A stretch of 12,946 nucleotides of DNA from UBA4923 sp964606165 (GTDB lineage: Bacteria; Bacillota; Clostridia; Saccharofermentanales; DTU023): NCBI GenBank assembly GCA_964606165.1, contig CAZSFQ010000027.1:1-12946 (forward strand), read 5' to 3'. The translations under genes were made by a program, and so were the position numbers. The notes under the pieces were generated by a model, which saw only the letters and a list, made by a program, of their open reading frames with translations, was not told the DNA's origin and did no database searches. Of this stretch, positions 1 through 6,767 are shown one piece after another. How positions within the stretch are numbered: the stretch's first letter is position 1; every line of letters starts with the position of its first letter.

Positions 1-43
1 CCTCCTGTTTGCATGAGAAGGAGAAACGTCGTAAAATGGCAGA

Positions 44-62
44 CAAGAAGCACAGCTTCTTG
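44..62. repeat. 8-bp perfect inverted repeat upstream of the 3D-domain gene
   Basis: CAAGAAGC (44-51) and GCTTCTTG (55-62) form a perfect 8-bp stem with a three-base loop. No T-run follows, so it is not a convincing terminator. It lies 24 bases before the first gene's start and could be a small leader hairpin. Nothing else in positions 1-85 is clearly a gene; the region's own promoter, if any, is probably left of the window. Confidence 0.4.
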
Positions 63-85
63 CTTGTGTTGGAACCAGAGGAGTC

Positions 86-1288
86 ATGCGACAAAAGCGC
101 AAAATCGATAAGATTCTCCTGACAACCGCCACAGTACTGGTAGCGGCCTTGTTGGTGGCGTTGCTCTTTCGGATTGTCAATGACAGCAAATCCAAGGACT
201 CTGCTGCGGAGGATACGGGTCTGACCCAACCCGCGTGGTTGTCGGAAGAAGGCATATTTAATGTCGAAGGGCTGATCGATCGCCATAATCCCGACAGTGA
301 ACTGATCTTTCTCCTCGACGAGGTGCAAGCCCCCGTCAATGACAATTTCAACGGTTCAGTCAAAACTGTTGGAACCCAGGTTGAAAAGACAGAACCTTCA
401 TCTGAAACAGCCCCTTCAACCCCATCTACTGCAACGGAAACGACCACGGCAGGCACCACCTTTCGTGACGTCGACATCCGCTACTACGTCATATCCAAGT
501 CAGGGCTCAACTTGCGTGAAGCGCCCTCAACCGACGCGCCAGTCAAGCAGCAACTCGAACACGGCAAACCCCTACGAGTCATTGGCCTGAGCAATGAATG
601 GGCTAAGATACGATTGGCCGGATACGAGATCGGCTACGTCGCAAAGGCGTATATCAGCCAGTATCCTCCGGTGACCACAACAACGACGGTGGCCGCCACC
701 ACGGTTAAAACAACCACTCAGGCTCCCGCGACAACCCGGCCGCCAGCAAATTCAGGACAGGGAGGATCACCTTTCCAGTTTGTCTTGTCGGGCACCCCGG
801 ATGGGATCGCCAGGGCTAATTTCCAGATTATAAAGGATGCTGGCCTTGTCAATAAAGAAATCAGCTCCTCCATTAACCGCCATTACGAGAACTTCACAGA
901 TAACGGGGATGACACCATTACTGTCGACGGCGTCACCTTCAGTTATATCGATAAATACGGGTCACGGCGGGCGACCCACTACGACGGCGTTGAAGTCTGC
1001 CGCTACCAGATCAAGGTCAGAGGCGGCAAGTGCAGCAAGGGTCATACCGAGCCGACCAACCATAATACCGGATCGGGAATTCCTGCCCAGCGCGGCCTTG
1101 TCGCGGTGGGTGCCGGTGAGATCGATATCTTCCCGCGCGGAACCGTCCTGTTCATCCAGGGCTATGGCGTTGCTGTTGTGGCTGACCGGAGCGGAGGCAA
1201 TCTCGACCTTTGTTACGATCCGGATGAATGTAAGTTGTTGACACGAAGTAACACCGTATCCGCCATCTACGTCATCGCCAGACCGTGA
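86..1288 (+). CDS. Membrane-anchored SH3b and 3D-domain cell-wall protein (YabE/YuiC-like)
   Basis: A 400-residue, probably cell-surface protein with a likely role in peptidoglycan binding or remodelling. A basic N-terminus (RQKRK) precedes one hydrophobic segment at about residues 10-30, which is a membrane anchor or uncleaved signal. A bacterial SH3 domain spans about 132-191 (SGLNLREAPST, then EWAKI and GYV). It is flanked by Thr-rich linkers (about 104-127 and 196-222) typical of surface proteins. The C-terminus, about 336-399, is a 3D (Asp-Asp-Asp) domain: PRGT 350-353, GYGVAVVAD 359-367 and LDL 373-375. This domain has the MltA-like lytic transglycosylase fold. The usual AVDP at the first Asp is here AVGAGEID (340-347), so one signature Asp is shifted or lost. 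No upstream in-frame start exists before a stop at 14-16. AGAGGAG at 77-83 is unusually close to the ATG. The stop overlaps the next start by four bases. Catalytic activity is not certain. Confidence 0.82.
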   Translation: MRQKRKIDKILLTTATVLVAALLVALLFRIVNDSKSKDSAAEDTGLTQPAWLSEEGIFNVEGLIDRHNPDSELIFLLDEVQAPVNDNFNGSVKTVGTQVEKTEPSSETAPSTPSTATETTTAGTTFRDVDIRYYVISKSGLNLREAPSTDAPVKQQLEHGKPLRVIGLSNEWAKIRLAGYEIGYVAKAYISQYPPVTTTTTVAATTVKTTTQAPATTRPPANSGQGGSPFQFVLSGTPDGIARANFQIIKDAGLVNKEISSSINRHYENFTDNGDDTITVDGVTFSYIDKYGSRRATHYDGVEVCRYQIKVRGGKCSKGHTEPTNHNTGSGIPAQRGLVAVGAGEIDIFPRGTVLFIQGYGVAVVADRSGGNLDLCYDPDECKLLTRSNTVSAIYVIARP

Positions 1289-2181
1289 GCTCAAATACGC
1301 AAGCAAAAGCCGGGGAAGGGCAGCTGCCCTCCCTTTTTCATTTGCTGAAAAAGTACAATCTCTATCCGACTAAATCCCTTGGACAAGTCTTTCTTAGCGA
1401 TCCCAAGGTCATGGCATCGATTGTCAGCATACTCCAGCCAGAACCGGCAGATGTCATTGTCGAGATAGGAGCCGGACCGGGGCTCATCACAAAACTGCTG
1501 GCAGAAAAAGCCGGGCGTGTCATAGCCATTGAAATTGACAGCAAGTTCAAGCCCCTTCATGACGAACTTTTCAGCGGCCTTTCCAGGCCACCCCAAATGA
1601 TCTACGAGGACGCAAGGAAGATCCATTACCAGGAGCTCACAGGAAGGCCTTCTGGGCGCCTGATCGTCTTTGGCAATCTTCCTTACCATCTGACTACCGA
1701 CCTGATTCTGGCCGTCCTCAGTGGCCTGTCAGGGATGTCCAAAGGCCTCTTTATGGTAGAAGAAGAAGTCAGCGAAAGGATGCTGGCCAAACCGGCAACA
1801 AAGAAATTCGGAACCCTCTCCATGGCAAGTCAGCTGTTCGGGAAATGGCGCATGGAGCGGACCGTATCCCGCACTTGCTTCTTTCCCAAGCCCAATGTCA
1901 CCTCAGCGCTCATGACCTTGACCCCATCCCATGATGAAGAGAACAAGAAGATCGCCTCTGATCCCATCTTCCACCGCTTCCTGACCGGTCTCATGCAGTA
2001 TCGGAGAAAAACACTTTTCAACGCTTTGAAGCAGTCGGGTATATGGCGGGTAGATTTGCCAAGCCTTCTTGAAGTTTTTCTGCGGGAACAAGAACTCTTT
2101 GCTGAAGTGCGCGCGGAACAACTGACGCCCCAACAATTGGGAATACTCTACCGCCTGATCTATTTGTCAGAAAAGGCCTGA
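1285..2181 (+). CDS. rsmA: 16S rRNA (adenine1518-N6/adenine1519-N6)-dimethyltransferase
   Basis: This enzyme uses S-adenosylmethionine to dimethylate two adjacent adenines in the 3'-terminal helix of 16S rRNA during 30S assembly. The 298 residues are slightly more than the usual ~270-290. SAM-binding motifs are GQVFL (33-37), EIGAGPG (60-66), AIEID (81-85) and EDA (108-110). The catalytic motif IV is NLPYH (131-135), followed by MVEEEVSERMLAKP (157-170) and FFPKPNV (199-205), all diagnostic of KsgA rather than a generic methyltransferase. The start is GTG, inside the GTGA overlap with the upstream stop, with no good Shine-Dalgarno; translational coupling is likely. The 3D-protein-then-ksgA order resembles Bacillota, although the rnmV gene often found between them is missing. 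GQVFL replaces the normal GQNFL or GQHFL, an oddity in the SAM-proximal loop. An Erm-type resistance methylase is less likely given the length and C-terminal domain. Confidence 0.93.
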   Translation: MSSNTQAKAGEGQLPSLFHLLKKYNLYPTKSLGQVFLSDPKVMASIVSILQPEPADVIVEIGAGPGLITKLLAEKAGRVIAIEIDSKFKPLHDELFSGLSRPPQMIYEDARKIHYQELTGRPSGRLIVFGNLPYHLTTDLILAVLSGLSGMSKGLFMVEEEVSERMLAKPATKKFGTLSMASQLFGKWRMERTVSRTCFFPKPNVTSALMTLTPSHDEENKKIASDPIFHRFLTGLMQYRRKTLFNALKQSGIWRVDLPSLLEVFLREQELFAEVRAEQLTPQQLGILYRLIYLSEKA

Positions 2182-2195
2182 TTCAGTAAGATAAC

Positions 2196-2205
2196 AAGGT
2201 GGAGG
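2196..2205 (+). promoter_or_regulatory. Strong ribosome binding site supporting a GTG start for dut
   Basis: AAGGTGGAGG lies nine bases before GTG 2215. It favours that non-ATG codon as the real start of the dUTPase, which places the first conserved motif at the expected distance from the N-terminus. Confidence 0.75.
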
Positions 2206-2214
2206 ACAACAACC

Positions 2215-2823
2215 GTGATCCCAGACCTTTATTATAGCTTGGAACCCGGAGCCAAAGCCCCTGAACGTGCTTCCAAGGACGCCGCGGGCTACGACCTGTT
2301 CGTCTACGAAAAGACCATTATTGAGCCGGGGCGAACAGTTTTGGTTTCAACCGGGGTGAGACTGGCAATTCCTCCAGGTTATGAGGCGCAAGTCCGGCCA
2401 AGGAGCGGCCTGTCGCTTCGTACGCGGCTGCGTGTAGCCAATTCACCCGGTACCATCGACGCTGATTACAGGGGACTGGTTTCCGTTATCTGTGAAAACA
2501 CCGCCTCCCTGACCGACCCTTATGTCTATCTTCAGGAACACCCGGATTTGATCGATTCATTTTCCAAGCATTACCATCCTGTCGATATGGCCTACTATTA
2601 CCGTGAGAAGCATGGCCTGACGCTCCCTTTCGGACTGCCCGATGTGAAAGTTTTTCTTGACCGCGACGGTTATCCGCTTGGAACCATTTTTATTGACGAG
2701 GGTGAGCGGATCGCCCAACTCATATTTGCCCGAATCGAGATTCCTAAGCTGGTCCCAATTGATGACGTTTCCCTGATCGGTAACGACCGGGGGGGCGGGT
2801 TTGGCTCGACGGGGAGAGTCTGA
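2215..2823 (+). CDS. dut: dUTP diphosphatase, trimeric type, with a long insertion
   Basis: It hydrolyses dUTP to dUMP and pyrophosphate, keeping uracil out of DNA and supplying dUMP for thymidylate synthesis. All five trimeric-dUTPase motifs are visible: I AAGYDLFV (23-30), II PRSGLS (62-67), III PGTIDADYRG (78-87) with the catalytic-pocket Asp, IV GERIAQLI (163-170), and V, a P-loop-like RGGGFGSTG (192-200). The family is usually ~145-150 residues; this one is 202. The excess sits between motifs III and IV (about residues 96-158), normally a short turn, and is rich in Tyr, His, Pro and Asp (for example YYYREKHG). The start is GTG with a strong Shine-Dalgarno. It is 33 bases after rsmA and 26 before the LpxD-like gene, so probably cotranscribed. 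Enzyme identity is secure; the insert's role is unknown. Confidence 0.93.
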   Translation: MIPDLYYSLEPGAKAPERASKDAAGYDLFVYEKTIIEPGRTVLVSTGVRLAIPPGYEAQVRPRSGLSLRTRLRVANSPGTIDADYRGLVSVICENTASLTDPYVYLQEHPDLIDSFSKHYHPVDMAYYYREKHGLTLPFGLPDVKVFLDRDGYPLGTIFIDEGERIAQLIFARIEIPKLVPIDDVSLIGNDRGGGFGSTGRV

Positions 2824-2849
2824 GCGCAAAGAAAGAAGGAGAGATAGAT

Positions 2850-3764
2850 ATGCTTTTATCTGAATTATTACCCGCCATGGGCGAAAACTCGGTATTAATA
2901 GAAAACGAGCAGGCCTTCGATTATTTGTCACTCCTCGTTCCGGTTGACGGCATCCCCATGCTTAGCTATCTTGACGATTCCAAGTACATAGACGCTATTC
3001 CCGGCAACCTGACCATGTTGCTTACAACAAAAGAAATCGTTCCCTTGCTTTCCAACCTTACGATCGGTCTGGCCGTGACACCAGATCCACGCGACCTCTT
3101 CTTTCGCACCCACAACTATTTGAGCAGCCGGGAAGGTTACAAAAGACAAAATTTTGTTACTCGGATTGACCCCACAGCGACTGTGTCCAGCCAGGCCTAT
3201 GTCGCGGGTACAAATATCGTGATCGGAGCCGATGTCACGATCGAGCCCTTCGTCATGGTCTATCCCGGCACGGTCATCGGAGATCATTCGGTGATCCGCG
3301 CCGGAACAACCATTGGCGGTGTTGGATTTGAGTTCAAGAGAACCGGGAATGAAATGATGAGCGTCGCACATTCGGGGGGTGTCATCATCGAAGATCACGT
3401 TGAGATCCAGAACAATGCCTGCATCGATCGCGCCATATATCCCTGGGATGATACACGGGTGGGATCTTACACAAAAATGGATAATCAAGTCTATGTAGCG
3501 CACGGATGCAAGATTGGTAAGCGCGCCTTGATCACCTCCCACTCCGTTATTGGCGGCCGTGTGTCTATCGGCGACGACGTCTGGGTCGGTTTCAATGCCA
3601 CAATCCGCAATGGCCTTACCATCGGTGACCGGACCCGGGTCAACATGGGGGCTGTGGTTACCCGTTCGGTCGGGGACGACGAATCGGTGACAGGAAACTT
3701 CGCGATTCCCCACGACCAATTTTTGAAGTTATTGAAAAGAAATCTCCAGTTACTTGAAGAATAA
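2850..3764 (+). CDS. LpxD-like UDP-sugar N-acyltransferase (left-handed beta-helix)
   Basis: A 304-residue protein of the LpxD/LpxA hexapeptide-repeat acyltransferase superfamily. Residues 1-100 match the small N-terminal uridine-binding domain of LpxD, including the linker-like VTPDPRDLFF (76-85). Residues about 105-280 carry repeated hexapeptides (IVIGAD, TVIGDH, VSIGDD, LTIGDR) building the beta-helix, and the C-terminus is a short helix. NNACIDR (188-194) and DNQVYVAHG (211-219) match LpxD's active-site region, with His218 in the place of the catalytic histidine. LpxD adds a 3-hydroxyacyl chain to UDP-3-O-acyl-glucosamine in lipid A synthesis. If the host has no outer membrane, the enzyme must acylate another amino sugar. 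AAGGAG at 2836-2841, eight bases from the ATG, fixes the start. It is last in the rsmA-dut cluster and followed by a terminator-like hairpin. Family is confident; substrate is not. Confidence 0.82.
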   Translation: MLLSELLPAMGENSVLIENEQAFDYLSLLVPVDGIPMLSYLDDSKYIDAIPGNLTMLLTTKEIVPLLSNLTIGLAVTPDPRDLFFRTHNYLSSREGYKRQNFVTRIDPTATVSSQAYVAGTNIVIGADVTIEPFVMVYPGTVIGDHSVIRAGTTIGGVGFEFKRTGNEMMSVAHSGGVIIEDHVEIQNNACIDRAIYPWDDTRVGSYTKMDNQVYVAHGCKIGKRALITSHSVIGGRVSIGDDVWVGFNATIRNGLTIGDRTRVNMGAVVTRSVGDDESVTGNFAIPHDQFLKLLKRNLQLLEE

Positions 3765-3786
3765 GCTTTGTTAATCGTTCTACGGG

Positions 3787-3812
3787 GCCGCCTCTCATGG
3801 CGGCTTTCATTT
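3787..3812 (+). terminator. Probable Rho-independent terminator after the rsmA-dut-lpxD-like cluster
   Basis: GCCGCC (3787-3792) pairs perfectly with GGCGGC (3799-3804) around a six-base loop and is followed by TTTCATTT. It begins 22 bases after the stop of the LpxD-like gene. The T-run is interrupted, so efficiency is uncertain. Confidence 0.6.
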
Positions 3813-3854
3813 GGATGCCACCCATACGGTACGCCTCTCCAAGTTCACAATCCC

Positions 3855-3860
3855 TATAAT
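3855..3860 (+). promoter_or_regulatory. Candidate -10 box for sufC-sufB
   Basis: A perfect TATAAT stands 65 bases before the chosen sufC start. The sequence at the -35 distance (3832-3837, CGCCTC) is poor, so any promoter here would be weak or need an activator. No operator-like palindrome is evident between 3765 and 3925. Confidence 0.35.
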
Positions 3861-3913
3861 GAACGCATGGAATAGGCCTCTTTCTGGTTTATTGGCCGCT
3901 TGTTATGTTGACG

Positions 3914-3919
3914 AAAGGA
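3914..3919 (+). promoter_or_regulatory. Ribosome binding site deciding the sufC start
   Basis: AAAGGA is six bases before ATG 3926 and inside the longer reading frame that opens at ATG 3905. It supports starting at the second methionine (MLELQNV), as in other SufC proteins. Confidence 0.65.
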
Positions 3920-3925
3920 ATCAAG

Positions 3926-4657
3926 ATGCTCGAATTACAAAATGTATCCTTTGCCGTCGATGACGGCGGCAAAACCAAATACATCGTGCGCGACATCAAT
4001 CTTGTTATTGAAGACAAGTTTGTCGCTATTACAGGTCCCAACGGAAGCGGGAAATCGACCCTGGCCAAACTGATCATGGGGATTATCCAGCCGACTGAGG
4101 GCCGGATCCTCTTTCATGGGGAGGACATCACAGACCTGTCCATTGATGAGCGGGCCAGGAGGGGGATCAGTTATGCTTTCCAGCAGCCTGTCAAGTTCAA
4201 GGGTTTGAAAGTCTTCGAGCTGGTTTCCTTGGCAGCAGGCCGTGAACTGTCCAAGGATGACGCCTGTGAATACCTGTCTGAAGTAGGCCTTTGTGCCCTG
4301 GACTACGTCGACCGGGATCTGGACGGCAGCCTGTCAGGTGGGGAGCTGAAACGGATCGAAATTGCTATGATGCTGGCCAGGGGAACCTCCTTGTCCATTC
4401 TGGATGAGCCGGAGGCGGGGATTGACCTTTGGAGCTTTCAAAACCTGATCAGCGTCTTCCGCCATCTCCATGATGTGACCGGAGGCTCTATCCTGATCAT
4501 CTCCCACCAGGAGAGGATCCTGAACATGGTGGACCAGATCATAGTCCTGGATGAGGGCCGTATTGAGAAGACGGGACCCAAGGACGAGATATTGCCCGAT
4601 TTGATGCTGCAGGTTGATGACTGCCGGGCCAGCTGTGACTATTACGCAGTTTCCTGA
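3926..4657 (+). CDS. sufC: SufC/SmsC ABC-type ATPase of a minimal Fe-S assembly system
   Basis: The cytoplasmic ATPase that drives conformational change in the SufB-type scaffold during Fe-S cluster building; it is not a transporter. From ATG 3926 it has 243 residues, within family range. Walker A is GPNGSGKST (37-45), the Q-loop lies in AFQQPVKFKGL (84-94), the ABC signature is LSGGE (136-140) followed by KRIEI, Walker B is LSILDE (156-161), and the switch histidine is His194 (IISHQE). KRIEI and ILDEPEAGID are variants of the SufC-specific KRNEI and LDE-SGLD. The C-terminus has a close Cys pair (Cys233, Cys237). Only a short SufB-like partner follows, eight bases downstream; no sufD, sufS or sufU is present in the window. 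This C-then-B pair matches the SMS (SUF-like minimal system) layout, for example the MJ0035-MJ0034 pair of Methanocaldococcus (from memory). An alternative start at 3905 would add seven residues. Confidence 0.9.
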   Translation: MLELQNVSFAVDDGGKTKYIVRDINLVIEDKFVAITGPNGSGKSTLAKLIMGIIQPTEGRILFHGEDITDLSIDERARRGISYAFQQPVKFKGLKVFELVSLAAGRELSKDDACEYLSEVGLCALDYVDRDLDGSLSGGELKRIEIAMMLARGTSLSILDEPEAGIDLWSFQNLISVFRHLHDVTGGSILIISHQERILNMVDQIIVLDEGRIEKTGPKDEILPDLMLQVDDCRASCDYYAVS

Positions 4658-4665
4658 GGTGCTTT

Positions 4666-5610
4666 ATGGATGAGAAGAAGACGCCGGTTGACCCGGTCAA
4701 GGAAAAAATCTATCAGAACCTTTTGAAAGAAGTCACCGGGCTCTACACCATGCCCATGGGTGCCTTCAACATCCGGTCGGACGGTGAGGGCATCGACCGT
4801 CACACCACAGCCAATATCGATATCGTGACTAAGGCAGATCAGCCGGGGATCGATATTGTGGTCAAGCCGGGGACCAAAAACGAGAGCATCCACATCCCCG
4901 TGGTCATCGGCCGGACCGGCCTTCACGATCTGGTTTACAACGACTTTTACATCGGTGAGGATTCCGACGTCACCATCGTGGCCGGCTGCGCCATCCACAA
5001 CCCCGGTTCCGATGACAGCTCCCATGACGGCATCCACCGCTTCTTTGTAGGCGAAAACGCCCGGGTCAAATACGTCGAGAAACATTACGGGGAAGGGGAG
5101 GGCAGGCGAATCCTCAACCCGACCACAGTGATTGAGCTGGCAGCCGGCAGCTACATGGAAATGGACAGCGTCCAGATCCAGGGAGTCGATGCCACCGTAC
5201 GGGATACCCGGGCGGTCGTCGGTGCCGGCGCGTCCCTGATCGTCAGTGAAAAGATCATGACTGAAGGGGAGCAAAAAGCTGAAACCATTTTTGATGTCGA
5301 TCTGGACGGGGAGGACTCCCGGACCCACCTCATCTCCCGGTCTGTGGTCCGGGGCAATTCCCACCAGAAGTTCGTCTCAAAGATGACCGGCAACAACAAA
5401 AGCCGTGGTCACTCGGAATGCGACGCCATCCTGATGGACCAGGGAAAAGCCGTCGCCATCCCGGAGGTGACGGCCAACCACTTGGAGTCCGAGCTCATCC
5501 ATGAAGCCGTCATCGGCAAGATCGCGGGGGAACAGTTAACCAAGCTCATGACCCTGGGCCTCAGCGAAAAGGAAGCCGAGGCCCAGATCATCAGCGGCTT
5601 TATGAAATAA
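4666..5610 (+). CDS. sufB: Short SufB/SufD-family Fe-S scaffold (SmsB-like)
   Basis: A 314-residue SufBD-family protein, the scaffold on which Fe-S clusters form with the SufC ATPase. It is far shorter than classic SufB (~470) or SufD (~420), matching the minimal SMS form that probably acts as a homodimer. The beta-helix core covers about 50-240. The C-terminal SufB signature is kept: SECDAIL (250-256) with Cys252 at the position of the scaffold cysteine, then ESELIHEAVIGKI (274-286) with a His279-Glu280 pair matching the conserved HE of SufB, and a C-terminal EAQIISGFMK. A second Cys/His-rich stretch (Cys108, His111, His120, His124) could also bind metal. GAGGTG overlaps the sufC stop and serves as ribosome binding site. 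Its stop lies two bases from the stop of the converging oxidoreductase gene. Strong family call; the cluster and sulfur donor are unknown. Confidence 0.88.
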   Translation: MDEKKTPVDPVKEKIYQNLLKEVTGLYTMPMGAFNIRSDGEGIDRHTTANIDIVTKADQPGIDIVVKPGTKNESIHIPVVIGRTGLHDLVYNDFYIGEDSDVTIVAGCAIHNPGSDDSSHDGIHRFFVGENARVKYVEKHYGEGEGRRILNPTTVIELAAGSYMEMDSVQIQGVDATVRDTRAVVGAGASLIVSEKIMTEGEQKAETIFDVDLDGEDSRTHLISRSVVRGNSHQKFVSKMTGNNKSRGHSECDAILMDQGKAVAIPEVTANHLESELIHEAVIGKIAGEQLTKLMTLGLSEKEAEAQIISGFMK

Positions 5611-5612
5611 GC

Positions 5613-6767
5613 CTAGACCACCGAATACTCAAAAAAGAGCTCGCCGCGCTCAAAGCGGCCGATGTCCAGATCCGACACATCAATAGTCAGGGGCCGGTCC
5701 AGGATCATCTCCGTGATCAGCTGGCCTGTGGCAGGCGCCAGCATGAAGCCATGACCGGAAAAGCCCAAGGCCAGATACAAGCCCTCCACCCCCGGCACCG
5801 GCCCGTAGATGGGCTGGGCGTCCTCTGTATTGCAGTAATGGCCCGCCCACTGGCGCAGGATCTTGGCTGAACGCAGGTAGGGGAGAAGCCGGCCGCAGGT
5901 TTTTGTCATCTCCTCCATGAAACGCCAGCCCGGTGTGACGCGCAGATCGCGCGGCTCCGAGTCGTCACTACGCCCCATGATTATGGACCCGTGCGGCACC
6001 TGCTGGATGTAGATATTGTAGGAAAAACCCATGACCATAGGCTTCAAAACAGGCTCCAGGGGTTCTGTGACCAGGATCTGATGGCGCTGGACGAAGATAG
6101 GGATATCGACACCGGCCATGGCACCAATGCCCTTGGACCAGCCGCCGGCCGCGTTGACCACGATGGGGGTGGCCATCCGGCCCCGGCTGGTCTCAACAGC
6201 CTGGATCTTGCCCTTATCCAGCTCAATGCCAGTGACTTCCGTGTGCTTGAAGATCCTGACCCCCAGCCTTTCAGCCGCCTGCGCGTAGGCCTCGGTCGTA
6301 TGGAAGGGATTCAGGTGCCCGTCGCGGTGGCAGAAAGTGGCCGCAAGGAACTGGGAAGTATCGATGTGGGGGACGATCATCCTCGCCTCATCCGGGGTCA
6401 GGTACCTGGAGTCAATTCCCAGACTGTTTTGGAGTGCCACGTTCTTTTTAAACTGTTCGGCCTCTTTTTCATTAGCCGCCACGATCAGGTAGCCGGACTG
6501 GTCAAATTCAATGTCGCGCTCGTATTCCAGGATTTCGTTGGCTTTCTCGAAAAACTCAATGGAAAACAAAGCCAGCTGGCAATTGCGCTTGGCGCCCCAC
6601 TGCATGCGGACCCCGGCCCCACAGCGCCCCGTCGAGCCGTTGCCCAGAGTATCCTTTTCCAGGACGACGACGTCCCTGACACCTTCCTTGGCCAAATTCC
6701 AGGCGATGGCGCAGCCGGAGACGCCGCCTCCGACAATGACAACCGAAGCAGTTTTAGGTAAGGACAT
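5613..6767 (-). CDS. DAO-family FAD subunit of a proline dehydrogenase-type complex (PDH-beta/HcnC-like)
   Basis: A 384-residue flavoprotein that probably carries the amine-oxidising FAD site; in the proposed complex it oxidises L-proline to 1-pyrroline-5-carboxylate. The Rossmann motif is GGGVSG (13-18) with a terminal acidic residue in VVLEKD (34-39). STGRCGAGVR (45-54), NAAGGW (205-210) and GFSGHGFMLAPATG (335-348) are typical of the glycine/sarcosine/D-amino-acid oxidase family. The reading frame extends 29 codons further upstream, but ATG 6767 has GAGGAGGAG just before it and gives the normal N-terminus. It overlaps the upstream gene by 14 bases and is last in a five-gene operon. The companions (2Fe-2S, NAD/FAD, ferredoxin subunits and P5C dehydrogenase) point to proline or a related cyclic imino acid. 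A sarcosine, hydroxyproline or glycine (cyanide-forming) substrate cannot be excluded from sequence. Confidence 0.85.
   Translation of the reverse strand: MSLPKTASVVIVGGGVSGCAIAWNLAKEGVRDVVVLEKDTLGNGSTGRCGAGVRMQWGAKRNCQLALFSIEFFEKANEILEYERDIEFDQSGYLIVAANEKEAEQFKKNVALQNSLGIDSRYLTPDEARMIVPHIDTSQFLAATFCHRDGHLNPFHTTEAYAQAAERLGVRIFKHTEVTGIELDKGKIQAVETSRGRMATPIVVNAAGGWSKGIGAMAGVDIPIFVQRHQILVTEPLEPVLKPMVMGFSYNIYIQQVPHGSIIMGRSDDSEPRDLRVTPGWRFMEEMTKTCGRLLPYLRSAKILRQWAGHYCNTEDAQPIYGPVPGVEGLYLALGFSGHGFMLAPATGQLITEMILDRPLTIDVSDLDIGRFERGELFFEYSVV

Noticed and set aside
36..122. Short frame of 28 codons (MADKKHSF...) with AAGGAG upstream, overlapping the start of the 3D-domain gene
   Set aside because: The ribosome binding site spacing is long, the peptide has no recognisable feature, and the frame overlaps a well-supported gene; it could be a leader peptide but there is no positive evidence.
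2928..3719. 263-codon frame on the minus strand inside the LpxD-like gene
   Set aside because: It is a shadow frame of a gene with clear homology, has odd composition and no ribosome binding site.
4642..5364. 240-codon minus-strand frame opposite the SufB-like gene
   Set aside because: Antisense shadow of a gene with conserved SufB motifs; no start signals.
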